A stretch of 64,000 nucleotides of DNA from Micromonospora terminaliae. GTDB taxonomy: Bacteria; Actinomycetota; Actinomycetes; Mycobacteriales; Micromonosporaceae. Where the stretch lies: contig NZ_CP045309.1 of NCBI RefSeq assembly GCF_009671205.1, positions 3,844,001 through 3,908,000 of the forward strand. Reading direction: 5' to 3'. The translations under genes and the position numbers were made by a program. Positions within the stretch are counted from its first letter, which is position 1. Every line of letters begins with the position of its first letter. The notes below the pieces were generated by a model, which did not search any database, had not been told where the DNA came from, and saw nothing but the letters and a program-made list of their open reading frames with translations. This document shows positions 37,326 through 45,499 of the stretch, piece by piece.

Positions 37326-38024
37326 TCACAGGTCGGTGACGCGGATGCCGGCGTGCGCCTTGTAGCGCTTGTTGATCGCGATGAGGTTGGCGGTGAACGC
37401 CTCGATCTGGTGGGCGTTGCGCAACCGGCCGGCGTAGATGCCCCGCATTCCGGGGATCCGGGCGGCGAGCGCGGCGACCACGCCGACGAGGTCCCGGTCC
37501 TCGGTGCAGATGAGCACGTCCAGGTCGATCCGGTCGACCTCCGGGTCGGCGAGCAGGGGCGCGCTGACGTGGTTGAAGGCGGCGCAGACCCGGGAGTCGG
37601 GCAGCAGCCCGGCGGCCTGCTGCACGGCACTCCCCTCGGGAACCGTCAGCGCGTACGGGCCCTGCTTGTCGAAGCCGAGCGGGTTGACGCAGTCGACGAC
37701 GATCTTGCCGGCGAGCGGGCCGGCCAGCGCCCCGACGACGGCCGCGTGCCCGTCCCACGGCACCGCGATGATCACCACGTCGCTGCGGCGGGCGACCTCG
37801 TCGTTGTCCGCTCCGGAGACGGTGGCGCCGGCCGGCACGCCGGGCAGGGCGGCGATCTCGGCGGCGGCCTGGGCGGCCCGGTCGGCGGCACGGGAGCCGA
37901 TCAGCACGGTCTGCCCGGCCCGCGCGAACCGGTAGGCGAGACCCCGCCCCTGGTCGCCGGTGCCACCGATGATGCCGACGGTCAGACCGGAGACGTCGGG
38001 CAGGGTGGTCGCGTCGTAAGCCAT
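37326..38024 (-). CDS. npdG: F420H2:NADP+ oxidoreductase / NADPH-dependent F420 reductase
   Basis: 232 aa. The Rossmann N-terminus reads LTVGIIGGTGDQGRGLAYRFARAG, followed by VLIGSRAADRA (NADP 2'-phosphate binding Ser-Arg) and VVDCVNPLGFDKQGPYAL. This matches the NPDG family that exchanges hydride between NADP(H) and coenzyme F420, a deazaflavin common in actinobacteria. The ATG at 38024 has GAGG 9 nt upstream; the ATG three codons earlier has none at a workable distance. Confidence 0.88.
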   Translation of the reverse strand: MAYDATTLPDVSGLTVGIIGGTGDQGRGLAYRFARAGQTVLIGSRAADRAAQAAAEIAALPGVPAGATVSGADNDEVARRSDVVIIAVPWDGHAAVVGALAGPLAGKIVVDCVNPLGFDKQGPYALTVPEGSAVQQAAGLLPDSRVCAAFNHVSAPLLADPEVDRIDLDVLICTEDRDLVGVVAALAARIPGMRGIYAGRLRNAHQIEAFTANLIAINKRYKAHAGIRVTDL

Positions 38025-38062
38025 ACGGGTCATCCTCGCAAAGGTCCCCGCACGGCGGCGCG

Positions 38063-38093
38063 GCCGGGCGCTGTGACAATCCCCGCGCCCGGC
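38063..38093 (-). terminator. Hairpin after the RNB ribonuclease gene
   Basis: GCCGGGCGC (38063-38071) and GCGCCCGGC (38085-38093), 9-bp perfect stem, 13-nt loop, immediately downstream of the ribonuclease stop and before npdG on the same strand. Confidence 0.55.
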
Positions 38094-38098
38094 GCGCC

Positions 38099-39535
38099 TC
38101 ACGCCTTCTCGAAGGCGACCTTGCGCTGCACCGGGTCGGCGGTGGTCAGGCGTACCCGGACGCGCTCACCGAGCGGCAGGTCGCCCGTGCAGCGGGCGCG
38201 CACCGGCGGATCGTCCAGGGCGACGGTGCCGCCGGGCGGGCGCCCGGGCCGGCCGTTGCCCGCGGGCCGCGGCTCGTCGACGTCCAGGACCGCCGCCTCG
38301 AAGGTCTCCCCCACCCGGTGCGCCAGCAGCACCGCCTCGGCCAGTTCCACCGCGCCCCGGGTGGCCGCGGAGGCGGTCCGGTCGGTGGTGGCCATCACCT
38401 CGGGCAGCTTCGGCAGCGCGGCGCGGACGTGCTCGGGCACCTCCCGGCCCTCGTGCAGGGCCAGGCAGACCTCGGTGGCGTACCGGTCGGCGAGCCGGCG
38501 CAGCGGCGCCGTCACGTGGGCGTACGCGGCGGCCACCCCGCCGTGCTCCGGCTGCTCGGGCAGCTCACCGTCGAACGCCGTGTACGCGGCGCCGCGCATC
38601 AGCTCGGCGGCCTGGTCGACGAAGGCCGCGGCCCGGGGTTGCGAGGCGTCCAGCCCGGCGAGCACCGCGCCGACCGTGGCGCCGGCCGGCCAGTGCACGC
38701 CCAGCGGCCCGGCGGCCAGCCGCAGCCGCTCGACCGCCTCCGGCCGGGGCGGCGGCATGGTGCGCAGCAGGCCGATCCGGCCCGCGAGCATGAGGTCGGC
38801 GGCGGCCATCCCGGTCAGCAGGGAGATCTGGGCGTTGTGCTCCTCCATGGGGCCGGGGCCGCGCAGCACCAGCCGCCAGCCGTCGCCGTCCGGCTCGACG
38901 TCCTGCTCGGGCAACGGCAGGTTGATCGCCCCCCGGTGCAGCCCGCGGGCGGTGAGCAGGGCGCCGATCTCGGGCAGCAGGGCAATGGGCTCCGGCAGGC
39001 GGCCGGCGTCGGCGTCGCGCTGCACACCGGAGTAGTCGAGCTTGGCCCGGCTGCGCACCCGGGCCCGTTCCAGCGTCACGGCCACGGTGGCGCCGTCGGC
39101 GTCGAGGTCGATGGTCCACAGCACCGCCGCCCGGTCGGCGTCGGGCAGCAGGCTCGCCGCCCCCTCGCTGAGCGTGTGCGGGTGCAGCGGCACGTTGCCG
39201 TCGGGCAGGTAGACGGTCTGCCCCCGGCGCCACGTCTCCACCTCGAGCGCCCCGCCGGGGCGGACGTGGGTGAACACGTCGGCGATCGCGTACCGGATGC
39301 GGAAACCACCACCGGGACGGCGGGCGAGGTGCATGGCCTGGTCGAGGTCGCGTGAGGTCGCCGGGTCGACGGTGACGAACGGGACGTCGGTCCGGTCGGC
39401 GGCGGCCGGCAGCGGCGCGGCGGCGGCCGCGTCGGCCTCGCGCTGCGCCGCGGCCGGGAATTCTTCGGGAAGTCCCAGCTCGCGGCGCAGCGCGCCGAAA
39501 TCGATGCGGGGCGCCAGTACGCGTCGGATCACCAC
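38099..39535 (-). CDS. RNB-domain ribonuclease (RNase II/R family)
   Basis: 478 aa, a compact 3'-5' exoribonuclease. The catalytic loop VDPATSRDLDQAMHL supplies the metal-binding Asp residues. YAIADVFTHVRPGGALEVE, NVPLHPHTLSEGAASLLP and HVTAPLRRLADRYATEVCLA complete the RNB domain. It lacks the large cold-shock and S1 array of RNase R; only a short C-terminal beta domain (from about 400) remains, as in the short actinobacterial RNB proteins. The start is GTG at 39535. Confidence 0.88.
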   Translation of the reverse strand: MVIRRVLAPRIDFGALRRELGLPEEFPAAAQREADAAAAAPLPAAADRTDVPFVTVDPATSRDLDQAMHLARRPGGGFRIRYAIADVFTHVRPGGALEVETWRRGQTVYLPDGNVPLHPHTLSEGAASLLPDADRAAVLWTIDLDADGATVAVTLERARVRSRAKLDYSGVQRDADAGRLPEPIALLPEIGALLTARGLHRGAINLPLPEQDVEPDGDGWRLVLRGPGPMEEHNAQISLLTGMAAADLMLAGRIGLLRTMPPPRPEAVERLRLAAGPLGVHWPAGATVGAVLAGLDASQPRAAAFVDQAAELMRGAAYTAFDGELPEQPEHGGVAAAYAHVTAPLRRLADRYATEVCLALHEGREVPEHVRAALPKLPEVMATTDRTASAATRGAVELAEAVLLAHRVGETFEAAVLDVDEPRPAGNGRPGRPPGGTVALDDPPVRARCTGDLPLGERVRVRLTTADPVQRKVAFEKA

Positions 39536-39565
39536 GGGGTCAATCCTGACAGTGCCCCGCGTGAT

Positions 39566-39593
39566 CCGCTGACCGGCGCGCGCCGGTCAGCGG
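39566..39593 (-). terminator. Terminator of the H1-like gene
   Basis: Perfect 28-bp palindrome (14-bp arms CCGCTGACCGGCGC and its complement, no loop bases beyond those unpaired by strain) between the H1-like stop and the start of the ribonuclease gene. Confidence 0.65.
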
Positions 39594-39606
39594 TGGCGCC
39601 CTGCCG

Positions 39607-40257
39607 TCAGGCGGAGGCCCGGCGGGCCGGCGCCTTGCGGGCGGTGGTCTTCTTGGCGGCCGTGGTCTTCTTGGCCGGCGCCTTCTTGGCGGTGGTGGTC
39701 TTCTTCGCGGTGGCCTTCTTGGCGGGGGCCTTCTTCGCGGCCGTCTTGCGCGCGGTGGGGCGCGTCGAGGCGGTGGTCTTCTTGGCGGGCGCCTTCTTGG
39801 CGGGCGCCTTCCTGGCGGCGGTGGTCTTCTTCGCGGCCGTGGTCTTCTTGGCCGGGGCCTTCTTGGCGACCGTGGTCCGCGTCGCCGCGGTCGTCGTCTT
39901 CCGCGCCGCGGTGGTCTTCTTCGCCGCCGTCGTCTTCTTCGCGGTGGTCTTCTTGGCCGGCGCCTTCTTGGCGGTGGTCTTCGTGGCGGGCGCCTTCTTC
40001 GCGGCGGCCTTCTTGGCCGGCGCCTTCTTGGCGGTGGCCTTCGTGGCGGGCGCCTTCTTCGCGGGCGCCTTCCGTGCCGCCGACACAACCTTCCGGGCGG
40101 TCGCCTTCTTCGCGGCGGCCTTCTTCGCCGGCACCCGGCCGGCGCCGGCGCCCGAGGCGTTCGGGGACGCCTTGGTGACCGTCGTCCTGCCCGCGGTGGT
40201 CCTCTTTGCGGTCGTCCGTTTCGCGGCCGGGCGGGTGGCCTGCTGTGCTTCGGCCAT
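39607..40257 (-). CDS. Lys/Ala-rich histone H1-like nucleoid protein
   Basis: 216 aa made almost wholly of AKK, PAKK, TAKK and ARK repeats (for example KKAPAKKAPAKKTT). It has no hydrophobic core, no acidic residues after the first few, and an estimated pI above 12. It resembles the C-terminal tails of actinobacterial HU proteins (HupS/Lsr2-associated, mycobacterial Hlp) and eukaryotic H1 tails, but no HU domain precedes it. It would bind DNA or RNA nonspecifically and could be regulated by acetylation of lysines (inference). The ATG at 40257 has GGGAA upstream. The DNA is strongly repetitive, so the copy number of repeats may vary among strains. Confidence 0.8.
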   Translation of the reverse strand: MAEAQQATRPAAKRTTAKRTTAGRTTVTKASPNASGAGAGRVPAKKAAAKKATARKVVSAARKAPAKKAPATKATAKKAPAKKAAAKKAPATKTTAKKAPAKKTTAKKTTAAKKTTAARKTTTAATRTTVAKKAPAKKTTAAKKTTAARKAPAKKAPAKKTTASTRPTARKTAAKKAPAKKATAKKTTTAKKAPAKKTTAAKKTTARKAPARRASA

Positions 40258-40334
40258 CTCGGTTCCCTTTCCTGGGGACGTGCTCTCGCCCTCGCGGAGC
40301 ACGGATCACCTCGACGCGGGCCGTCCCGCGCCGT

Positions 40335-40541
40335 CTACCTGTCCTCCCCGGCCCAACGGGCGTCCTCGGCGTCCCACGCTTCGTTGCGCTCCCGCACCTG
40401 CTGCAGGGCGTTCTCCGCGTCGGCGGCTGAGGCGTACGGTCCGAGAACGTGCTTCGCGGGGCACACGTCGGCATCGGTCTCGACCCGGTGGTGTCGGGTG
40501 CACCAGTAGTAGTGCCCGCCACCACGTCCGTCGTCGCTCAT
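40335..40541 (-). CDS. Small conserved actinobacterial protein with Cys/His residues
   Basis: 68 aa: MSDDGRGGGHYYWCTRHH, then ETDADVCPAKHVLGPY, then a charged amphipathic helix (AENALQQVRERNEAWDAED). The CxxHH...C arrangement suggests a single metal site, but it lacks a recognised domain name. The ATG at 40541 is preferred to an upstream ATG at 40607 because the conserved part begins here. It is upstream of the H1-like gene on the same strand. Confidence 0.65.
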   Translation of the reverse strand: MSDDGRGGGHYYWCTRHHRVETDADVCPAKHVLGPYASAADAENALQQVRERNEAWDAEDARWAGEDR

Positions 40542-40695
40542 GCGATCACTGTGCACCGCGAACCGCCCGGCCGCCACCGGAACGCCGTAAATAGTCGCCG
40601 ATGTCATCCACAGTAGACCTGGTCAGGGCGGTTTCGGGCCGGATCGGCGAAAGAGGGGGCAGCCGGCCGGCGGGTCGAGGGCGCACAATCCCGGA

Positions 40696-41127
40696 GTGCG
40701 GTTCGGGGGAGGACGGCTGGCGCGCCGGCGGCAGGGGCTGGTGGCCGGCGCGGCGCTCGCGGGCCTCGTGGCGGTCGGCCTGACCCTGGCGGTCCCGCTG
40801 CTGCGCGACCGGTCCCAGCACCGGCTGGAACGCCGGGCCGACCGGGAGGTGGCGGCCACCGCGCAACGCGCCCGGGCCGTCCTGCTGGCCGAGCCCTCGG
40901 CGCGGGAGGCCGACCTGCGGCTCGCCGCCGACACGGTGGACGGCGTCGAGGTCCTCACGGCGGCCGCGGGCGCCGCCGAGGTCCGGCTGGTCTTCCGGGT
41001 ACGCGTGGCGAAGACCGCCGCGTCGGTGTTCGGCTGGCAGCGGGCCGATGCCACCGCGTGTTTCGCCCAGGTGGTGCGGCGGGGAGCCACGCCCGCCCCG
41101 CTGCAACGGCTGCCCTGCCCCCGCTGA
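40696..41127 (+). CDS. Single-pass membrane-anchored hypothetical protein
   Basis: 143 aa. A basic N-terminus (RLARRRQG) and one membrane helix (about 15-37) are followed by an extracytoplasmic domain rich in Arg, Ala and Glu with two cysteines near the end (ATACFAQ and LPCPR) that could form a disulfide. CACAAT lies 6 nt before the GTG start. No family recognised. Confidence 0.6.
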   Translation: MRFGGGRLARRRQGLVAGAALAGLVAVGLTLAVPLLRDRSQHRLERRADREVAATAQRARAVLLAEPSAREADLRLAADTVDGVEVLTAAAGAAEVRLVFRVRVAKTAASVFGWQRADATACFAQVVRRGATPAPLQRLPCPR

Positions 41128-41173
41128 CCGGCGCCTCCCCCGAGCGGCCGCGTCACGCGCCGGCCGGCCGGCG

Positions 41174-42145
41174 TCAGGCGGGTGCCGGCACGGATTCCGG
41201 CGCGGCTTCGGCGGCCGGTGCCGGCCGGGCCGCCGCGACGGCGTAGGCCACCGCGTACGGGGTGCAGGCCAGGTAGAAGACGGGCTCGACGAGCACCCGG
41301 TCGGTGATGAGGAACCGTTCCCAGGCGGTCGGCCGGGGCAGGCCGAGCGACGAGTCGGTCCAGCAGGTCAGCAGCCACAGCGGGGCGGAGACGCGGTCCA
41401 CCGCGTCCGGGGGCGACCCGTCGGCGACCGGTCCCACCGGTGCTCCCGGGATGGCGGAGACCACCGCCAGGACGACCGCGGCGTCGGCGGCGACCAGCGC
41501 GCCGAGCAGCCCGACGGCCCAGGCCAGCCGGGTCCGCCCGCGGCGGGCCAGGATCCCCGCGCCCCAGAGGGCCGGCACCAGCAGGGCGAGCCAGAGCAGC
41601 AGCCCGGGAACGGTGCCGGGCACGCCGCGATCGTCGCGGCCGGCGAGGGCGGTGAGCACCACCGCCACGGTCAGCCCGATCGGCAGCACGACGCCGAGCG
41701 CGGTGGCCAGCGGGCCGGTGCGTACGGTCCGCCGGGCGGCCCGGGTGACGAGGAGGGCGAGCCCCGCGCCCGCCCCGGCCGTGAGGCCGGACCAGAGCGG
41801 CAGCTGTGCCGCGGTCGCCCACTCCACGCGCAGTTCGAGCGCCCCGAACGCCAGGCGCATCACCACGACGGCGAGCACCACGACCGCGACGCACGCCGGC
41901 GGGGTGAGCAGCAGTACCCGTGCGGTGCGCCGCAGCCGCCGGTGGAGCACGGTCCGGTCGACCACCGGCGCACCCGCGCGGCCGACGGCGAGGCTGGCGG
42001 CGAAGCGCAGCATCCGCCGCCGCTCCCCGCCCTCGGCCAGGACGTGCAGCTCGGCGTCCCACTCGCGGACCAGCTCGGCGCGCAGCTCCGCCGGCCAGCG
42101 CCGCGCCGCCGTGCGCAGCAGGAGACCGGCCAGTCGCCGCGTCAC
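41174..42145 (-). CDS. Membrane protein co-expressed with a PadR regulator
   Basis: 323 aa. A cytoplasmic N-terminal segment (RRWPAELRAELVREWDAELHVLAEG) is the motif that begins many actinobacterial membrane proteins paired with PadR regulators. About seven membrane helices follow. The start codon GTG at 42145 overlaps the PadR stop (GTGA), so translation is coupled. No transport or enzyme motif is visible; the pair is probably one envelope-stress or antibiotic-sensing unit (inference). Confidence 0.7.
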   Translation of the reverse strand: MTRRLAGLLLRTAARRWPAELRAELVREWDAELHVLAEGGERRRMLRFAASLAVGRAGAPVVDRTVLHRRLRRTARVLLLTPPACVAVVVLAVVVMRLAFGALELRVEWATAAQLPLWSGLTAGAGAGLALLVTRAARRTVRTGPLATALGVVLPIGLTVAVVLTALAGRDDRGVPGTVPGLLLWLALLVPALWGAGILARRGRTRLAWAVGLLGALVAADAAVVLAVVSAIPGAPVGPVADGSPPDAVDRVSAPLWLLTCWTDSSLGLPRPTAWERFLITDRVLVEPVFYLACTPYAVAYAVAAARPAPAAEAAPESVPAPA

Positions 42146-42474
42146 CACGCCGGGGCTCCCGTCGGCTCGGCCCCGCCCCGGGACGCCCCGCTCTCCGGGG
42201 CGAGAGCGCGCAGCTCGGCCAGCGCCAGCCGGGCGTCCCGCACCCCCTCGCCGGCGAGCCGGTAGTAGCGGCGCGCGGGCCGTCCCGCGGCCGCCGGGTC
42301 GATCGCCTCCCAGTCGGCGGCGAGCCAGCCGGCCGCCCGGAGCCGGTGCAGGACGGGATAGAGGGTGCCGCTGGGCAGGCCGGTGAGCTTCATGAGGTCG
42401 AGCCCGTAGCGCGGGGCCTCGGGGTCGGCGAGGAGCGCGGCGAGCACCTTCGCCACCGGGATCGTCATCCGCAT
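42142..42474 (-). CDS. PadR-family transcriptional regulator
   Basis: 110 aa, subfamily 1 PadR winged helix: KVLAALLADPEAPRYGLDLMKLTGLPSGTLYPVLHRLRAAGWL with the wing RPARRYYRL. Probably a repressor of its own two-gene operon. TACAGT (42487-42482, complement) lies 7 nt before the ATG at 42474 (leaderless pattern) and overlaps the predicted operator. Confidence 0.9.
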   Translation of the reverse strand: MRMTIPVAKVLAALLADPEAPRYGLDLMKLTGLPSGTLYPVLHRLRAAGWLAADWEAIDPAAAGRPARRYYRLAGEGVRDARLALAELRALAPESGASRGGAEPTGAPAW

Positions 42475-42482
42475 GAGGAGGA

Positions 42483-42501
42483 CTGTATCGGAACACTACA
42501 T
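42483..42501. promoter_or_regulatory. Predicted PadR operator
   Basis: On the minus strand ATGTA-gtgttccga-TACAG, an inverted repeat close to the ATGT-N8-ACAT site of PadR proteins, covering the -10 box of the padR gene and the end of the upstream FBP gene. Confidence 0.5.
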
Positions 42502-42993
42502 AGGGGTGTGTCCCCCGACCTGCTGCAGGAAGGCGGCAAGGTTGGCGGTGGTCCGGTCGACCTTCTCGGCCAGCGTGATGGACTCGTCGAGGCGCCGTCC
42601 CGCGCTCTTCCGGCCCCGCAGGTAGAGCGAGCAGGCGAGGTCGGCGCAGAGGTAGCTGCCGACCGAATTGCCCGCCCGCCCGTCCGGGCCGGCCTTGCGG
42701 GCGGTCATCAGCGAGACGCCGTCACCGGTATGCGTGGTCAGGCAGAGCGAGCACATGCTGCGCCGGGTCCGCCCGGCCTGCGACGCCACCCGCAGGGCCA
42801 CCCCGACCAGCCCGGTGCCGGTCTCGGCGACCAGGTACGCCCGGTCGGCGCCGGCGGGGTCACGCCAGCCGAGGAAGTCGAGGTCGGCCCACGGCCGCTC
42901 GGCCAGATCCCGGGGCAGGGCCAGGCGCTTCGCCTCACCCTTGGTGCAATTGACGAAGGAGGCCCGGATGGCGGGCTCGGTAAGGGGTGTCAT
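42496..42993 (-). CDS. FBP-domain treble-clef zinc-finger protein (EF-G-binding-like)
   Basis: 165 aa. An N-terminal helical part (TEPAIRASFVNCTKGEAKRLALP) is followed by a four-Cys treble clef: MCSLC and YLCADLACSLY. This is the FBP family related to FusB, the EF-G-binding protein that rescues ribosomes from fusidic acid, so a ribosome- or EF-G-linked role is likely but not proven. TAGACT (43006-43001, complement) lies 7 nt before the ATG and is inside the operator cluster shared with the divergent TetR gene. Confidence 0.85.
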   Translation of the reverse strand: MTPLTEPAIRASFVNCTKGEAKRLALPRDLAERPWADLDFLGWRDPAGADRAYLVAETGTGLVGVALRVASQAGRTRRSMCSLCLTTHTGDGVSLMTARKAGPDGRAGNSVGSYLCADLACSLYLRGRKSAGRRLDESITLAEKVDRTTANLAAFLQQVGGHTPM

Positions 42994-43001
42994 AGGCGCT
43001 A

Positions 43002-43040
43002 GTCTAGACCCTCTAGGTAAACGGCTAGAGCATCTAGATG
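43002..43040. promoter_or_regulatory. CTAG-rich operator cluster between divergent fbp and tetR genes
   Basis: Three palindromes in a row: GTCTAGAC (43002-43009), CTCTAG-N8-CTAGAG (43011-43030) and CATCTAGATG (43031-43040). Five CTAG tetranucleotides occur within 42999-43038, although CTAG is rare elsewhere in the window. The cluster covers the predicted promoters of both genes, so it is the likely TetR operator. Confidence 0.6.
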
Positions 43041-43053
43041 TGGGGTGGGGCAC

Positions 43054-43632
43054 ATGGCCCGTACGGGGTTGACGGTCGAACGCCTGGCCCTGGCGGCCGC
43101 GGAGATGGCCGACGAGGTCGGCTTCGAGAACGTGACCGTCTCGGCGCTGGCCCGCCGGTTCGGGGTGAAGGACGCCAGCCTGTACTTCCACCTCAAGAGC
43201 GCCCACGACCTGCGCGTCCAGGTGGCGATGCTGGCTCTTCAGGAGATGGCCGACGGGGCCGCCGACGCGCTCGCGGGGCGGGCGGGCAAGGACGCGCTGG
43301 TGGCCTTCGCCAACGCGTACCGCGACTACGCCCTCCGGCATCCCGGCCGGTACGCGGCGGCGCAGCTGCAACTCGACCGGGAGACGGCCGAGGCGAGCGC
43401 GGCCCGGCGGCACGCGGAGATGACCCGGGCGATCCTGCGCGGCTACAAGCTCGCCGAGCCCGACCAGACCGACGCCGTACGCCTGCTGCACGGCACCTTC
43501 CACGGCTACGTGTCGCTGGAACGGGCGGGCGGCTTCCGCCACACCCCGCGTACGACGGACGCCAGCTGGTCCCGTGCCCTGGACGCCCTCGACGCCCTGC
43601 TGCGGAACTGGCCGCCGCGGGAGGAGAGCTAA
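43054..43632 (+). CDS. TetR-family regulator with WHG-type C-terminal domain
   Basis: 192 aa. The HTH reads LALAAAEMADEVGFENVTVSALARRFGVKDASLYFHLKS. The ligand domain ends with LLHGTFHGYVSLERAGGF, the WHG (TetR_C_33-like) signature. It is divergent from the FBP-domain gene and probably represses it. I chose the ATG at 43054, which has GGGGTGGGG upstream, over the GTG three codons earlier. The last 4 nt overlap the convergent phosphatase gene. Confidence 0.88.
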   Translation: MARTGLTVERLALAAAEMADEVGFENVTVSALARRFGVKDASLYFHLKSAHDLRVQVAMLALQEMADGAADALAGRAGKDALVAFANAYRDYALRHPGRYAAAQLQLDRETAEASAARRHAEMTRAILRGYKLAEPDQTDAVRLLHGTFHGYVSLERAGGFRHTPRTTDASWSRALDALDALLRNWPPREES

Positions 43633-44843
43633 CGGGGCAGCCGGCGGACGGCCAGCAGGGCGATGTCGTCCGTCGGGTGCTCGGTGTCCAGGGTGGACAT
43701 GACGGTGTTGGCCACCGCGTCGACGGGCGCCAGCGGGATTGCCGCGGTCAGCCGGGCCACGCCGGCGTCGAACAGCTCCCCCCGCCGCTCGACGAGCCCG
43801 TCGGTGTAGGCGACCAGGACCGAGCCGGGCGGGAAGTCGATCGTCGTGGTGTGCCGTGCCGGGCTGCCCCGGCCGGTGCCGAGCGGGGGGTCGATGTGCG
43901 CGTCGAGCAGACTGTTCGGGTGGCCGGGCAGGGCCAGCACCGGGCGCGGATGACCGGCCACGGAGACGCGCACGGTCTCCCGGTCGGGGGAGATCATCGC
44001 GTACAGCGCGGTCGTCAGGCTGCCGGCCTCGAAGTGGACCACCTTCCGGTCGAGCAGGGTGAGCGCCTCCGCCGGGTCGTCGGAGACCAGCGCGTAGGCC
44101 CGCAGGGCGCTGCGGACCCGGCCCATCACCACGGCGGACTGGAGCCCGTGCCCGGAGACGTCGCCGACGACCACGCCCAGCCAGCCGGACGGCAGGGTGA
44201 AGACGTCGTACCAGTCGCCGCCGACGCCGGAGGCGTGGCCCGGGACGTACCGGCCGGCCAGTTCGAGGTCGGGCAGCTCAGGCAGTTCGGCGGGGATCAG
44301 GCTCCGTTGCAGGGCCAGCGCGGCGGCCTGGTCCAGGGTGCTCGCGCGGGCGCGGGCGGCCAGGCTGACCCGGTCGGCGACCAGTTCGAGGAGGCGGACG
44401 TCCTCGAGGGTGAACTGCCGGGGCGACAGGGTGCCCACGTGCAGGACGCCGACGAGCGAACCGTGGGCCATGATCGGCACACCCAGAAGGGACTGCACCC
44501 CGGTCTCGATCAGCAGCGGGTTGACCACGTTGTCGGAGGTGACGGTCTGGAGGATCACCGGCTGCCGGGTGAGCGCGACCTGGCCGGCGAACCCGCGGCC
44601 GACAGAGACGCGGAAGCCCTGCCGGACCTCCTCCTCTAGCCCGCGGGCGGCGGTCGCCACCAGCTGCTGGGCGCGGACGTCGAGCAGGAGGATCGCGGCC
44701 GTGTCGACCCCCAGGAGGTCACGGACCCGGTCGAGCAGTTCGTCGAAGAGGTCGGCGACATCGAGTCGGGACAGCGTGGCGTCGGTCACCGCCTCGACAC
44801 GGCGCAACCACTGGTCGTCCCGCAGGACCTCCGCCCGAACCAC
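43629..44843 (-). CDS. GAF-domain PP2C-type (SpoIIE/RsbU-like) serine phosphatase
   Basis: 404 aa. The GAF domain spans about 20-170 (LLGVDTAAILLLD..., SLLGVPIMAHGSLVGVLHVG), followed by a linker helix (ALALQRSLIPAELPELPDLELAGRY). The PPM phosphatase domain spans about 195-400 with metal Asp residues in GVGGDWYDVF, VVGDVSGHGLQSA, LVAYTDGLVER and HPTDDIALLAVR. Such proteins dephosphorylate anti-anti-sigma factors in partner-switch cascades (sigma-B/sigma-F type). No anti-sigma partner is adjacent. TAGGAT lies 6 nt before the GTG start (leaderless pattern). Confidence 0.9.
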   Translation of the reverse strand: MVRAEVLRDDQWLRRVEAVTDATLSRLDVADLFDELLDRVRDLLGVDTAAILLLDVRAQQLVATAARGLEEEVRQGFRVSVGRGFAGQVALTRQPVILQTVTSDNVVNPLLIETGVQSLLGVPIMAHGSLVGVLHVGTLSPRQFTLEDVRLLELVADRVSLAARARASTLDQAAALALQRSLIPAELPELPDLELAGRYVPGHASGVGGDWYDVFTLPSGWLGVVVGDVSGHGLQSAVVMGRVRSALRAYALVSDDPAEALTLLDRKVVHFEAGSLTTALYAMISPDRETVRVSVAGHPRPVLALPGHPNSLLDAHIDPPLGTGRGSPARHTTTIDFPPGSVLVAYTDGLVERRGELFDAGVARLTAAIPLAPVDAVANTVMSTLDTEHPTDDIALLAVRRLPR

Positions 44844-45118
44844 CCCACGATCCTAGTTGCGCACCGACAAGTTCTGCTCATGGCGACCCGTGAGACGGCC
44901 GTCCCAGCCGCTGGTCGGAACCGGATGTCCGGCGCGGTAAACGACGGACGGGTCGAGCTATGCGAGAAAATTCTAGTCCCGGACCTGGGAGAGCACCCGC
45001 CCGACGGCTCAGCCTTCGCCTCCGGAAGCGACGCCCAGGCATCCCACCGGACACCGGACCAGCGCGCCGGATACGGTCACAGCGACATCTCCTGGACATC
45101 GCGCTGGGGCGGCGGTCG
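44844..45118. other. Intergenic spacer, no supported gene
   Basis: 275 bp with lower G+C than its surroundings (for example GAGAAAATTCTAG near 44969). An 80-codon frame starting at 44880 lacks a Shine-Dalgarno or -10 signal and has weak third-position GC bias, so I do not call it. It probably holds the promoter of the phosphatase gene next to 44855. Confidence 0.5.
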
Positions 45119-45454
45119 CTAGCCGGCGCGGGGGGCGTACATGATGACGGCGACCCCGACGAGACAGATGGCCGCGCCGACGATGTCATAGCGGTCGGGA
45201 CGGAACTTGTCGACCACCATGCCCCAGGCCAGGGAGCCGGCGACGAAGACGCCGCCATAGGCCGCGAGGATCCGGCCGAAGTTCGGGTCGGGCTGGAAGG
45301 TGGCGACGAAGCCGTAGAACCCGAGCGCGATGACTCCGGCCGCGATCCAGAGCAGCCCCCGGTGTTCCCGCCAGCCCTGCCAGACCAGCCACGCCCCGCC
45401 GATCTCGGCGAGCGCGGCGAGCAGGAACAGCAGGATCGACCGGGCAACCGTCAT
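45119..45454 (-). CDS. YnfA/UPF0060 family small multidrug-resistance-like membrane protein
   Basis: 111 aa, four membrane helices: [63 protein letters not shown] and [16 protein letters not shown]. The conserved [10 protein letters not shown] carries the Glu typical of the family, which is related to SMR efflux transporters. TACGGT (45467-45462, complement) lies 7 nt before the ATG, which defines the start although the frame is open further upstream into a MerR remnant. Confidence 0.88.
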   Translation of the reverse strand: MTVARSILLFLLAALAEIGGAWLVWQGWREHRGLLWIAAGVIALGFYGFVATFQPDPNFGRILAAYGGVFVAGSLAWGMVVDKFRPDRYDIVGAAICLVGVAVIMYAPRAG

Positions 45455-45499
45455 ACGTCGGACCGTAGCCTGGCCACCCGGCGCTCCCTCCGATCGCCC

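Noticed and set aside
44880..45122. 80-codon frame MATRETAVPA...
   Set aside because: No Shine-Dalgarno or -10 signal at the right distance, weak third-position GC bias and overlap with the ynfA stop.
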